Source: Symbiodinium natans
Lineage: Eukaryota; Sar; Dinophyceae; Suessiales; Symbiodiniaceae
Direction: 5' to 3'
Length of the DNA stretch: 64,000 nt
Assembly (NCBI GenBank): GCA_905221605.1
Contig: CAJNDS010002664.1
Span: 124,001 to 188,000, forward strand
Part shown: in pieces, positions 35,290 to 46,345 of the stretch
Position numbering within the stretch: the stretch's first letter is position 1
Layout of the letters: every line of letters begins with the position of its first letter
The notes under the pieces: generated by a model
The model's database searches: none
What the model was told of the DNA's origin: nothing
What the model saw: the letters and a program-made list of their open reading frames with translations, nothing else
Translations under genes and position numbers: made by a program

Positions 35290-37530
35290 CTCGCTCAGCT
35301 CTTGGAGACGGCAGTGCACGTGGTCCAGGTTGGAACGGGCTTCTGCGGCAGTTTTCTGCTCTGCTTCTCTGAATACCTTGGGTTGGCGAGCTCCACATGC
35401 GGCCTTCCTAACACATTGAGGATGCTGCATAATGTTCCCGAGACCCACGCCTCCTGCAGCTCGGCCAAGCTATGGCGGAGGTCGCTGACATCGGCAGCTT
35501 TGGCAGTGTCTGGCCCCACCTGCTTAACGTCCGTCACAGCCTGGCTGGCACGACAGATCGTTGTCGCATCGCCACATCTACCACAATCAACCAAGCTCAT
35601 GGGACATTCTTTGACTTTGTTTGCTTGGGGGTTTCTCAAGCTTCGTAACATCATCAGCTCCTTCTGGTCGTCTTGCTCGCGCCTCGCTCAGCTCTTGGAC
35701 ACGGAAGCGCACGTGGTCCAGGTTGGAACGAGCTTCTGTGGCAGTTTTCTGCTCTGCTTCTCTGAATACCTTGGGTTTGCGCGCTCCACATGCGGCCTTC
35801 CTAACACATTGAGGATGCTGCATTAACGTTCCCGAGACCCACGCCTCCTGCAGCTCGGCCAAGCTATGGCGGAGGTCGTTGACATCGGCAGCTTTGGCAG
35901 TGTCTTGCCCCACCTGCTTGACCTCCGTCACAGCCTGGCTGGCGCGACAGATCGAAAAATTGTCGCATCGCCACATCTACCAGAAGCAACCAAGCTCAAG
36001 GGACATTCTTTGACTTTGTCTGTTTGGGGGTTTCCCAAGCTTCGTAACATCATCAGTTCCTTCTGGTCGTCTTGCTCACGCCTCGCTCAGCTCTTGGACA
36101 CGGAAGCGCACGTGGTCCAGGTTGGAACAAACTTCTGCGGCAGTTTTCTGCTCTGCTTCTCTGAATACCTTGGGTTCGCGAGCACCACATGCGGCCTTCC
36201 TAACACATTGAGGATGCTGCATACTGTTCCCGAGACTCACGCCTCCTGCAGCTCGGCCAAGCTATGGCGGAGGTCGTTGACATCGGCAGCTTTGGCAGTG
36301 TCTTGCCCCTCCTGCTTAACGTCCGACACAGCCTGGCTGGCGCGACAGATCGTTGTCGCATCGCCACATCTACCAGAAGCAACCAAGCTCATGGGACATT
36401 CTTTGACTTCGTCTGTTTTGGGGTTTCCCAAGCTTCGTAACATCATCAGTTCCTTCTGGTCGTCTTGCTCACGCCTCGCTCAGCTCTTGGACACGGAAGC
36501 GCACGTGGTCCAGGTTGGAACGAGCTTCTGCGGCAGTTTTCTGCTCTGCTTCTCTGAATACCTTGGGTTCGCATGGGTTCGCGAGATCCACATGCGGCCT
36601 TCCTAACACATTGAGGATGCTGCATATCGTTCCCGAGACCCACGCCTCCTGCAGCTCGGCCAAGCTATGGCGGAGGTCGTTGACATCGGCAGCTTTGGCA
36701 GTGTCTTGCCCCTCCTGCTTAACGTCCGACACAGCCTGGCTGGCGCGACAGATCGTTGTCGCATCGCCACATCTACCAGAAGCAACCAAGCTCAGGGGAC
36801 ATTCTTTGACTTTGTCTGCTTGGGGGTTTCCCAAGCTTCGTAACATCATCAGTTCCTTCTGGTCGTCTTGCTCGCGCCTCGCTCAGCTCTTGGACACGGA
36901 AGTGCACGTGGTCCAGGTTGGAACGAGCTTCTGTGGCAGTTTTCTGCTCTGCTTCTCTGAATACCTTGGGTTCGCATGGGTTCGCGAGATCCACATGCGG
37001 CCTTCCCAACACATTGAGGATGCTGCATATCGTTCCCGAGACCCACGCCTCCTGCAGCTCGGCCAGGCTATGGCGGAGGTCGTTGACATCGGCAGCTTTG
37101 GCAGTGTCTTGCCCCTCCTGCTTAACGTCCGACACAGCCTGGCTGGCGCGACAGATCGTTGTCGCATCGCCACATCTACCAGAAGCAACCAAGCTCAGGG
37201 GACATTCTTTGACTTTGTCTGCTTGGGGGTTTCTCAAGCTTCGTAACATCACAGTTCCTTCTGGTCGTCTTGCTCACGCCTCGCTCAGCTCTTGGACACG
37301 GAAGTGCACGTGGTCCAGGTTGGAGCGAGCTTCTGCGGCAGTTTTCTGCTCTGCTTCTCTGAATACCTTGGGTTCGCGAGCTCCACATGCAGCCTTCCTA
37401 ACACATTGAGGATGCTGCATAACGTTCCCGAGACCCACGCCTCCTGCAGCTCGGCCAAGCTATGGCGGAGGTCGTTGACATCGGCAGCTTTCGCGCTCTT
37501 GCGATGACTCGCTGTCAAGTTTGTCACAGC
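35290..37530 (-). repeat. Six-fold tandem two-exon cassette (392-403 bp unit)
   Basis: Six near-identical units are present. Each holds exon A (90 nt) and exon B (87 nt), both phase 0. A exons: 37441-37530, 37049-37138, 36646-36735, 36243-36332, 35845-35934, 35451-35540. B exons end at 37280, 36878, 36475, 36082, 35683 and 35290. Exon A encodes a 30-residue helix (e.g. AVSDVKQEGQDTAKA... ending LRHSLAELQE), and exon B a 29-residue helix (VFREAEQKTAAEARSNLD... ending VQELSE). All A and B exons have GC donors (GAG|GCG); acceptors are CCAG|G for A and AAG|G for B. Introns are about 74-84 and 140 bp. The spliced product adds 59 residues of coiled coil per unit, about 350 residues in all. Two units carry a 10-bp duplication (GGGTTCGCAT) inside the A-B intron. 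Confidence 0.85.
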
Positions 37531-40500
37531 CTTGTGCTTGCGCAAGTGCAGCGCTGCAGCACCAATTTTGTTGAAAATGAAAATAAACTGGCTGAGAAAC
37601 TCAAAAAACACTAACCCCTAAACCCTAAACCCTAAACCCGCTTCTCAGAATTCTCCCTGAGTTTCCTGAAATCGGCTCCAAGGCGCCTCTTCCAGCCCTT
37701 CCACACGAGCACAGGCATCCCGGAGGCTTTCTTCAGCTTTCAAGGCGCTACGGCGATCTTCTTGGCAGACCTGCAGCCAAGGCACAAAGGGAAAAATCTG
37801 GGAGCTACTCGTGCCTCGGAAGGCTCTGTTTTCCTGGTTCCTGCCTTACATAATACGACGGCCTGCTGCGTTGTTCCTCTCTGTTCAACACGAATCTGGC
37901 GTTTTGATCCATTTCGGCCCCTCTGACCCCTTGGGCCCCCCCATTGTTCAGGACGAATTTGGCGATTTGATCCATTTCGGCCCCTCTGACTTCACGCACT
38001 GCAGCTCAGCGAGCCACGCAGGGCACAGGACCTACTCAGGACTCAGGGTTCCTGGATGGAATAACTTGAAGTCTGTGTGATTGTTTGGCCTCTTGGTGCG
38101 TCTGAACAGTAATTAATGAACTTTTATTTTCTTAATGTTATGGGATTCTTTGGGCGGGTGGGTTTTGCCTACACACACTGCTGGCCTGGTAAATGCTCGA
38201 ACTTGAGATGCTGAACAGTAAACCCTAAACCCTAAACCCTAAACCCGAAACCCGAAACCCGAAACCCTAAACCCTAAACCCTAAACCCTAAACCCTAAAC
38301 CCTAAACCCTAGACCCTAGACCCTAAACCCTAAACCCTAGCTTGGAATAAAGCCCCTGGTGCGCCTCCCGGAGCTCCTCCACACTTCTGGACAGGCTGAC
38401 TTGGCCGGATGCTTGCGCCTGGCACTCCTTCACTTCCTCAATACAACGACACAGCAATAGAACAAAAGATGATGTAGCAATAGGGTTTAGGGTTTAGAGT
38501 TTAGGGGTTGAAACTATACATACAATACTCAACACAGCAATAGATAGAACAAAAAAGAATGTAACCATAGGGTTTAGGGTTTAGAGTTTAGGGTTGCGGG
38601 GTTGACATTATACGTACAATACTCGATGGCATACATATATTCAGGACATAACACCAAAAGAGAGAATATAAGAACATAGTACTAAAATATGATATTACAG
38701 AAATACATAAGATCATATGATAATATAACTTATAACAATAGAACAACATTCTATTACATCAATATACTTACATAATAGCACTGGCATATATCAACATACT
38801 TGTATAATCAGAATAGAAGAATACAATTTGTCTAAAGAAGTGGGGGCCCCCCCTCTTAATGGGTAGCTAGTGGCCTTCCCAGAATCTGGGGCTCTGAAAG
38901 TGTTGCGGGGTAGGTAGAGGTACCTTTTCTTCCTCTTGGAGATCCCCCAAATTGTCGGCCTTGAGAAGTGCCAGGTCCGCACCGAGAGTGTCAAGATCTT
39001 TGGCCACGTCGTCTTTGGACGCCTGGCTCTCGGTTGCCTGGGCCTGCGCAAGGCGCACACCCCAGTGAGTTTAGGGCTCTGGGGACGTTAGGGATCCCTG
39101 GGCTTCTTGTTAGGGGTTCTTTGGGGTTCCTAAGGGGCTGCTAAGGGGCTCCTAAGGGGCTCCTAAGGGGCTCCTAAGGGGTCCCTAAGGGGTTCCTAAG
39201 GGGTTCCTAAGGGGTTCCTAAGGGGTTCCTAAGGGGTTCCTAAGGGTTTTTACTTGTTCATAGGGGCTTACTTTAGACAAAGCCGCTGCCGGGCCCTGGC
39301 CTGGAGCTCCTCGACACTTTGCCAGACAACCTGCACTGGTGACTTTACCGGTTATTAGGGATTATTTAGGGCCAGGGTTTAGGGTTTGGGGATGTTGGGT
39401 TTGGGTTTAGGGTTTAGGGTTCACTAGGAGCCCCCTAAAGGGTTAGAAAGGGTAGAACTACTGAACTCCCTATTTCCGTGCTACGCGCTGATGAGTTGGG
39501 GATGTGGGGTGGGGTGGGTTAGTCACTAGATGCACAAGAAAACAACCAATGTGCAGAATGTGATCCTGTTGGTTGCCCTACATGTACTCAGGTACCCAAC
39601 AGAGAGTTGCACATTCGGAGAACTGTAGTATCTACAATAGGACTTGTCGGACGTACGTTCATTTTCGGAGATTTTGCTGGACGGGCATGAGTCGGAGCTC
39701 TCCACAAGATATCATGACATTGTTCTAGTCCCAAAAGACATGTCAAATGTAAGGAGCTACGACATGCTGCAGTGGATGATTTGTCGAAGCACCATCTTCC
39801 AAGGCAAACACGGTAAGGCTGGTTGCGGCAGACTATCTGAAGAATCATCGATCAAGTTGGCGGTCACTGCCCTCCCACTTGGGAGGCTCCCCCTTATACT
39901 AACCGAACTAAATCGGGATTATCATAGGTGGTACAATAATCCATATTCAGGACTGTTAGTATAAGGGGGAGCATCTCAACTCACCACCATCGAGCTGGAG
40001 ACTTCCCGCCTGCACGGCCTGCCTGGCTATCGCGTCTTCCGGGGCAGCAGAGGCCTCCGCCACTTCGCTGAGGACCTGCGCGCGCCACCAAAGATGTCAA
40101 GCCAGCAATGTGATCATCTGGAGCCCTCTACTGGCTTCTACTGTTCCAGTATCCAAGCAACAAAGGCCTGGCGGAGCTCCTCCACCTTCGAGTCACGGAT
40201 CTCATTCAACTCGAGCGCTTCTCGGAAAACCTGCCCACAATGATTCACAACTCATCACACGCCCTGGGTGCATGTTTGCTTGAGAAGAATGACTTTTGCC
40301 GTCCTCGTCCAGCTGAGCCACACTGCGTGCAACAGCCCCCACATCACTGCGGACAGCATTCAGCGACTCGGGGGTAGGGTTGAGCGCCTGGCAGACGTGT
40401 GTTACATGAGTAGGGCTTGGGGCCAGGGATTAGGACCAGCGAGCTTAGTCAGGTATGGGACACTTCCGAAATTAGTCCGCCTGCAGATACAGCAGAACCA

Positions 40501-43500
40501 TGTTTTACATACAGGCCTCGTTTTCGGAACCCCCCACATCGAAATGTTGGAATTTACTGGTAGGTCTGATTTCGGCCTCCTGACTCTTTTTGCCACGCGT
40601 TGCAGCACATAGGAGCACACCTTTTTCGGGTGTCCCTCTTATCAGGACCACTGTCACACTATTATGTTGGGTAATTTAGGGAAATACCCAAATATCGTGG
40701 CACTGGCAGAATAGAGCATGTTGAACACATTACATGTGCAGATTTGCAGCCTGCGCGGGGTGGCGGGGCTCTTGGCCTGAACGCAAGCTTTAGGCAGCTT
40801 CATTGCCCTGTCCCTCATGGTGACAATGCGATCTAGCTCATGGCACCGCATGAAGCTGCGCGTCTTCATGCAGTGCATCTTTGTCAAGGAAGTTTTCATG
40901 GTTCGTGACCCTTCGAAATAATGCAAGTCCGGGCCTAGCGCAGCGCAGCGATCGGAGAGGCAGCTCACTTGGCTCACCAGCTGTGGCAAGGAGGCCTATG
41001 GCCGACATTGCAGGCAATCATGTAAGAGTAGCTCTCAGGCCCCCAAACCCCAAACATTAAGCCCGAAACATTAATAAGTTCAACCCTGCAATGCAGACCA
41101 ACGTCTGCCTTAGGATGATGCGATCGCCCTCAACCCTAAAACTTATCTGGGCCACCCACCACCCTGTGAGCGAAGCCCTGCTTACCAACTTGCTGCACCA
41201 ACTCTTGCCGCCACACGTCCAAACATGGCACATCCTTAACGGGCATTTCCCACAATAAGGGTCCCCAGATTTATACCCCCAAATACCACAATTCCTACCA
41301 AGTCCTAATTATAGAACCCCAAAAGAAGTACCGAGCTTGGGGAACCCCCACAATTTGCGCCTTGCCCTGCGCCCTGAGTTCTGGTACCCCTGTGCCTCCA
41401 CACCCTCCACCCGCTGCTGCACTTCGCTGAGGCATTCGGAAAGCTTCAGAACCTGCACACCCTGAACCCTAAACCCTAAACCCTAAACCCTGAACCCTGA
41501 ACCCTAAACCCTGCACCCTAAACCCTGAACCGAACCTCTCGGGCCAGGCTTGGGGTCAGGTTTCCCTCATCTAGCTTCCTATAGGATGCGCATCAAGAAG
41601 CTCCTCCGGCGGCTTCTACTGACAAGAAGTCATGCTGCGCAAAGGCTTGAGGCGTGTGACACAATTCGTCCGCTCCCACCAAGCAAAATGCAGGGGGGGC
41701 ACCCTAAAACCTCAGACCCTCAGTTGCTAGTTGCTGCGACCTTCCTCCCCTTCCTGCCCTCAGGCCACATCAGACCAGCAGCCGGCAGGCCCGAAGCGTT
41801 AGTACCCTTCTACCAGGAAACCAACAGAAGAAGCAGATCAGAATGTTATTTAGCTTGGATTTTGTTGGACTCATCTTCCCTGGAAGCCAAGAAGCCAAAG
41901 TCCTTCTTAAAGCCTGAGCCTGCAGAAAGACGAGTCTCAGACTGTAGCCCAGTTTACACACACACACACCACTTGCCTTGAACAAACTATCCACAAGAAC
42001 AGGAGGACGCAACAAACTGGTGGACATGATTGATGCCCAGGCACCTTTTGTTAGCGGGTAGCGATTCTAGAATGAACGCAATATTGTTGGAGCAATCTAT
42101 GCACCTCTAGATTCCTGCTGCTGGGCCTTCTGGCTGTCTTTGGGCAAGAATATGATGCTACTAACCGGGAGGACCGCATAGGACTGCCTTCGCTTCATCG
42201 ATTTCGAAGTGGGCATGGTTTGCCTGACAGTGGGTCACACGGGCGGCGCCCGGACTTCGTCCTTCTTGGCTTCGCCAAATGTTAAGTCTCAAGGGCGTCC
42301 AAGTACAGCACATGTCGTCATTGCCAGGACCATGAGGACAGGTACCACCGAAAAACGACACCCGAATCTAGAAGAACCCCAAACCGCATGTCCTCAAACC
42401 CGAACCACTCGAATCAGCACCAGAAAAGCAAGGTGCCTCGTGCAGCTCTGCCCCAACGGCGAGGCAGAGCTCCTCTCTTTGGCGGAGCACCTTCGAGCTT
42501 GCTGCAGAGGGCTTACGGTTGGGCTGGAGGGGAGGGGAGGTCTATTCAGGGAGTTGGATGATCTCGCACCTCACAGCGGGCGCTGAGCAAGGCCCGTTGT
42601 TCGAGCCACTCGAAGCGCTGCTGCAGGTGTTGCCTGCGGTCGACTTCTATGCTCAAACTCCACGAGCAGGTGTGTAGTTTTGCTTGTATCCTGGAGCTTG
42701 AATGTGCAGCAATGTGCAGAATGTGCCACATTATCATCAGGGCCCAAGCTCAATCATCGGCATAGAGGCGGCCGCTGAAGGCCGCAACCTGACGTGCTCA
42801 CTGTATTTGATGGAACAAATGGTACAAATTCTTGCTGCTGCTGCTGCGGCTGGCCTTTCTGGAGGACCTCACGGGGCGCGGGCCCAGGAAGGTACAACGG
42901 TTCAACACCGCAGTGCATGGTTGCGAGCTCACCCGACAGTATCTCAAGCTGCTGCTGGGGTCCTGGACGCACGATGCCCTGCCAGGCCCGAAAGCTTTGG
43001 CAAAGGCGCGTGGCCTGAAAAGGTTGGAACTGACGTCGCAAGATGCAAGACGAAGGCTAGAAACGCGCGATGCGGCAGCGCTCGCGTGCAGTCTACAACC
43101 CTTTTACAGACTTTGCTGAGAACTTGGCCTCAGATCGCTGCATCCTCAGGACTTGCTTTGCTGACACTTTGAAATGCTTTAAGCAACGGTTGCAAACCTA
43201 GAGCTTCTATTGCGCCAGCCCATCGGGTCCTGGGATTGGAAGCGCAGAGTCGCTCAACCACCACCACTACCTCAGCATGCGTTGAAACTCTCATGTTTGC
43301 GAAAAAAATCTTGCAAAGGGCGTGTGATTATCTACTGGTGACTTGGTGCAGACGAGGGCACCGGCACTGGCGCCATGTCTGGGGTGGCAGGAGACATCAT
43401 CTGCCACAGATCGAAGCATAGTAGTGAGTAAAGACAAGTGACCCTTAGCAACTACCTAAGCAGCGCTCAAGGCAGGCACCCGTTTTTCGATTTGTCTTTC

Positions 43501-44760
43501 AGTTTTGTCGATTGACACAGCTAACACAAACATTGCATGCTCCGGTCCTCACTCTGGACCTGTTGCAAGGCAGACTTCTGGCTGGCGAGTTCATGCCCGA
43601 TCTTGGCGAGCCTGAGCATCAGACGTACGTGACATGCGTTCGGCGGCTCGTCTTCTGCCCGTCCACCACGCCTAAGCTCCACCTCCTGTACGACACAGGT
43701 CAGGTCCTCGGAGAGGCCCCGTGCCTCAGTATGCTCCACATCCACGACAATTTGGCAGAGCCAGAAGCTAAGTTCTGCACACCTCTGTCGAGCGCCTATG
43801 CACACATGACAAATTGGGATGCCAAGCGTTTCTAGGGGGCACTGTATCATGAATGCTCGAGGAGGAAAACAGTGATTCTGCACTGGCACGCAGGGGCGCA
43901 AGGTAGCTGTATGAACCCCGCGCCAAGCTCTCGACTGAAAGCAGCGCATGTAGCTCCTGCACTTGAGCACCAGTGTGAGCTTTGTCACCTTCAAGCGCAG
44001 ACCTGGGCAACTAGCCGCTTGAGGTCCCAGTATTGCCATATGGCAAGCTGATGATGAGACAGAATGAAACCGGGGGCGATGCAATCGAGACAGCAGGAGT
44101 TCATTCTCCTGCAGCTGGAGAAGCCCGAAACGGTAGAACCCCCAAACTCCAAAACGGGAACCCTCCTGCCACACGGGGAGCAGTCATGCGCTGAGAGGGG
44201 CTCAAGCCTCGCACTTGACCCCGCCTGCCGCAGGTCGCCTCGCTGGCGAGTTGCATGTTGCTGCTCCCCCTGCCGTGCAGTTGAAGAGCTCTTCCTCTGT
44301 ACTCCCCTTCGAACCTGAATAAAAACAGTATGTTTAATATACTCTTGGGATTTATGTAAACAAAAATTTAAAGAAATCCCAAGGGGATATAGCCACGCCC
44401 AAGTAGCTCACCCATCTCTCGCAAACCGCACGATGTGGAGCTTCCAGCCATGGTTTGGGCAAGGGACCGGGGGGGGGGGGGGCGAGGGAAGGTGACAAAA
44501 AGCGGAGGAAACTCCTGCCAGATTAAAGGAACTAAGTGCTTGCTTTGGGACCATGTGCACCATCAGGTAATCGTGCACTCGCTTTGCTTTTTTTGCATGT
44601 TCCTCCGTGGGAAAAGGGCCCTTTGTCATGGGAGAGGCGCCTGAAGGGGGAGGCTTTGTTCTCCCCTTTGAGGCCCACTCCCGGGAGTTCCCTTTTAAAC
44701 CCTCACGGCCTCCAGGCGCCGAAACTCCTCTCCCAGGCGAGTTACCTCGCCCTCGACGGC
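35290..44760 (-). CDS. Long coiled-coil protein gene (multi-exon)
   Basis: Upstream of the duplicated cassette, the same strand carries a series of short helical exons: 44710-44760 (AVEGEVTRLGEEFRRLE), about 42570-42655 (...RRQHLQQRFEWLEQRALL...), 42437-42490 (VLRQREELCLAVGAELHE), 40304-40366 (SLNAVRSDVGAVARSVAQLD), 40168-40230 (VFREALELNEIRDSKVEEL), 40019-40075 (VLSEVAEASAAPEDAIARQ), 39301-39330 (VVWQSVEELQ), 38924-39043 (AQATESQASKDDVAK..., 40 codons), 38365-38436 (EVKECQAQASGQVSLSRS...) and 37687-37770 (VCQEDRRSALKAEESLRD...). Nearly all are phase 0 with AG|G acceptors and GC donors, so they read through in one frame. A helical candidate also lies at 43530-43690. The product would be a long rod-like coiled coil, perhaps structural or cytoskeletal; no family is recognised. 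The 5' end, the 3' end and exons in the 40.4-42.4 kb gap are missing. Whether all exons belong to one gene is inferred. Confidence 0.6.
38219..38339. repeat. Interstitial telomere array (CCCTAAA, 17 units)
   Basis: A run of CCCTAAA units with a few variants (CCCGAAA, CCCTAGA). It lies in the gap between coiled-coil exons 38365-38436 and 37687-37770, that is, inside an intron on the minus strand. Confidence 0.95.
39122..39247. repeat. 11-bp tandem repeat GGGGTTCCTAA
   Basis: About eleven copies of an 11-bp unit, GGGG(T/C)(T/C)CCTAA, lie between coiled-coil exons, in an intron. The unit is telomere-like in its G-run but has a different period. Confidence 0.95.
39879..39980. mobile_element. Fold-back element, family A (copy 1)
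   Basis: About 100 bp with terminal inverted repeats. The left end TTGGGAGGCTCCCCCTTATA is matched by the reverse complement of the right end TATAAGGGGGAGCATCTCAA. It lies between exons of the coiled-coil gene. It is the most diverged of the five copies in the window. Confidence 0.75.
40990..42400. other. Intron or spacer: telomere-like repeats, no resolved exon
   Basis: CCCTAAA/CCCTGAA units lie at 41463-41532, and a stretch with repeated CCCCAAATACC-type words (41260-41345) resembles fold-back family B. The plus frame 41550-41981 is not recognisable. Confidence 0.5.
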
Positions 44761-45149
44761 CTGGTGGAGTTGCGGCCCTATAAATACTGGGCTGCAGCAT
44801 GAGAGACCCGCAAGACAAGACTGGGCAGAACTTAGCCTAACCCGGAGGGTGCTCCCCCACAACCACCTTTGTATTTTCTTTGGGGCTTAGAATCGCTTAG
44901 AGGGCACAAAGGATTTACGGGAGCAGAGTCAAGGGTTCTGCTCAATGTGTACGCAGTCTTCTCGTCAGCCATCGGCCTGCAGGCGGTTGTCCCAGAAGTC
45001 GCTGTCGGGGACCTCGCTCAGCTCTGGGGGTTTCCGCACTCTCAGGTCAGGATTCGAAGCCAAGCCAGGGAATGCCAGCGGGGGGTTCCCCTGTCCCCCA
45101 ATGGAACCCTCCCCCCCAAACAAAGAGTAGAACCCGAAATGCCTGAACC

Positions 45150-46060
45150 CTCATTTTGGAGACTGGCAGCCCTCAACCCTGAACCTTGCACTCAAACCCT
45201 AAACCCTGAACGCCAAACCCCAAACCCCAAACCCCAAACCCAAGTATGCAAGAGATGTACGGCCGATCTCTGAGTCGGCCTCTGGGACTTCGGGTGGTTC
45301 CGGGCCTCGGCGCAGGTTTAGGGTTTGGGGTTTAGGGTTTAGGGTTTGGGGTCTATTTAGGGTTTGGGGTTCGGTTTTTAGGGTTCGGAGTGCAAGGTGC
45401 ACAATACCCTTTTAAGTCAGGCTTGCAATCTTGTGGGATCTTTTGGGGGTAGATTAGGGTGCTTCATGGCAGCCCGTGCCCAACTCACTCAGAGACAGTT
45501 TTTCATCCTCCGCAGCAAAGACACTCGTGCAGGAGGAAGAGAACCATGAAGGGCACTGCGGAACTGCGGGTCGCAAAAGATACTGCGTGGAACAACCATC
45601 ATGAAACAATGTAGTTGCTCCACGCGCGCACGAAGCTGTCGGAAACGGATCCACAACAAATCGACTCCGCGGTCGGGATTACTCTGCTTGTCACCGCGGA
45701 AATAACAGGTGAAACCGAGATGTACCACAGATGTTGGAGCTGCAATTGCGAGATGCTGTGGCGACGCTTACGGGCTACAGGTCTCATTCCGACCACTTCT
45801 GCCAAACAACCATTGCATGCGCAGCATTGCTGAAGCTTGCTGTTAAGGGCTCTCGAAGTTGTGAATCTGCAACAGCCCCATCCTTCCACTGGCAAGACGG
45901 TAGATTAAAACACGACGCGAGCTCACGCCAATTGGCGCTCGCTTCTTATCAGGCGCCTGCCCCGTGATTTCACAGTTCCAGGCTGTCCTGTCCTGACGAT
46001 CGAAAGGAGATAAACCCTAAAACCCTGAACCCTAAACCCTAAACCCTAAACCCTAACTGC
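45150..46060. other. Spacer between the coiled-coil and thiolase genes
   Basis: CCCTAAA/CCCAAAC units lie at 45170-45245, TTTAGGG/TTTGGGG units at 45315-45385 and CCCTAAA units at 46012-46056. A minus-strand ORF (45489-45728) and a plus-strand one (45731-45967) overlap nothing recognisable. A short minus peptide at 44960-45025 (VPDSDFWDNRLQ) could be one more exon of the coiled-coil gene. Confidence 0.5.
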
Positions 46061-46345
46061 TGCAACCGCATGCAGAGCAGCATTTTGATGCAACTCGGGC
46101 CTGGTGCCGCTCAAAGCTTGCTGGCAATGGGGCGCTCGAAGCACATCGCCACCCCTAGCAGAGCCCAGAATAGCCCGGATCTTCAGCACGTTATGAAGGT
46201 TTTGAAGTAGTGTGAGGTACACGTTTAGATTCAGCCACTTACTCTCTCGATCTGCACAAACTCCGACCATTCCATGAGTAGATACGTCTGCCCCGACCCA
46301 GCTCGGCACCGGCATGTTCGGGCAGTGTGTGGCCCCTGCCCGCAC

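Noticed and set aside
35866-37246. Long plus-strand frames (246 and 243 codons) over the tandem array
   Set aside because: They are antisense to the helical minus-strand exons and stay open only because the duplicated unit lacks stops in that frame; the exon/splice model on the minus strand explains the sequence better.
38219-38339. Chromosome end (true telomere)
   Set aside because: The array is internal, imperfect and flanked on both sides by exons of the same gene.
42832-43119. Plus-strand frame with a PPR-like phrase (RFNTAVHGCELTRQY)
   Set aside because: Only one weak unit on the wrong strand for the cluster; not enough to call a gene.
44408-44818. 136-codon minus-strand frame
   Set aside because: Most of it is proline/glycine from C- and G-runs; the real exon here (44710-44760) is in another frame and coiled-coil-like.
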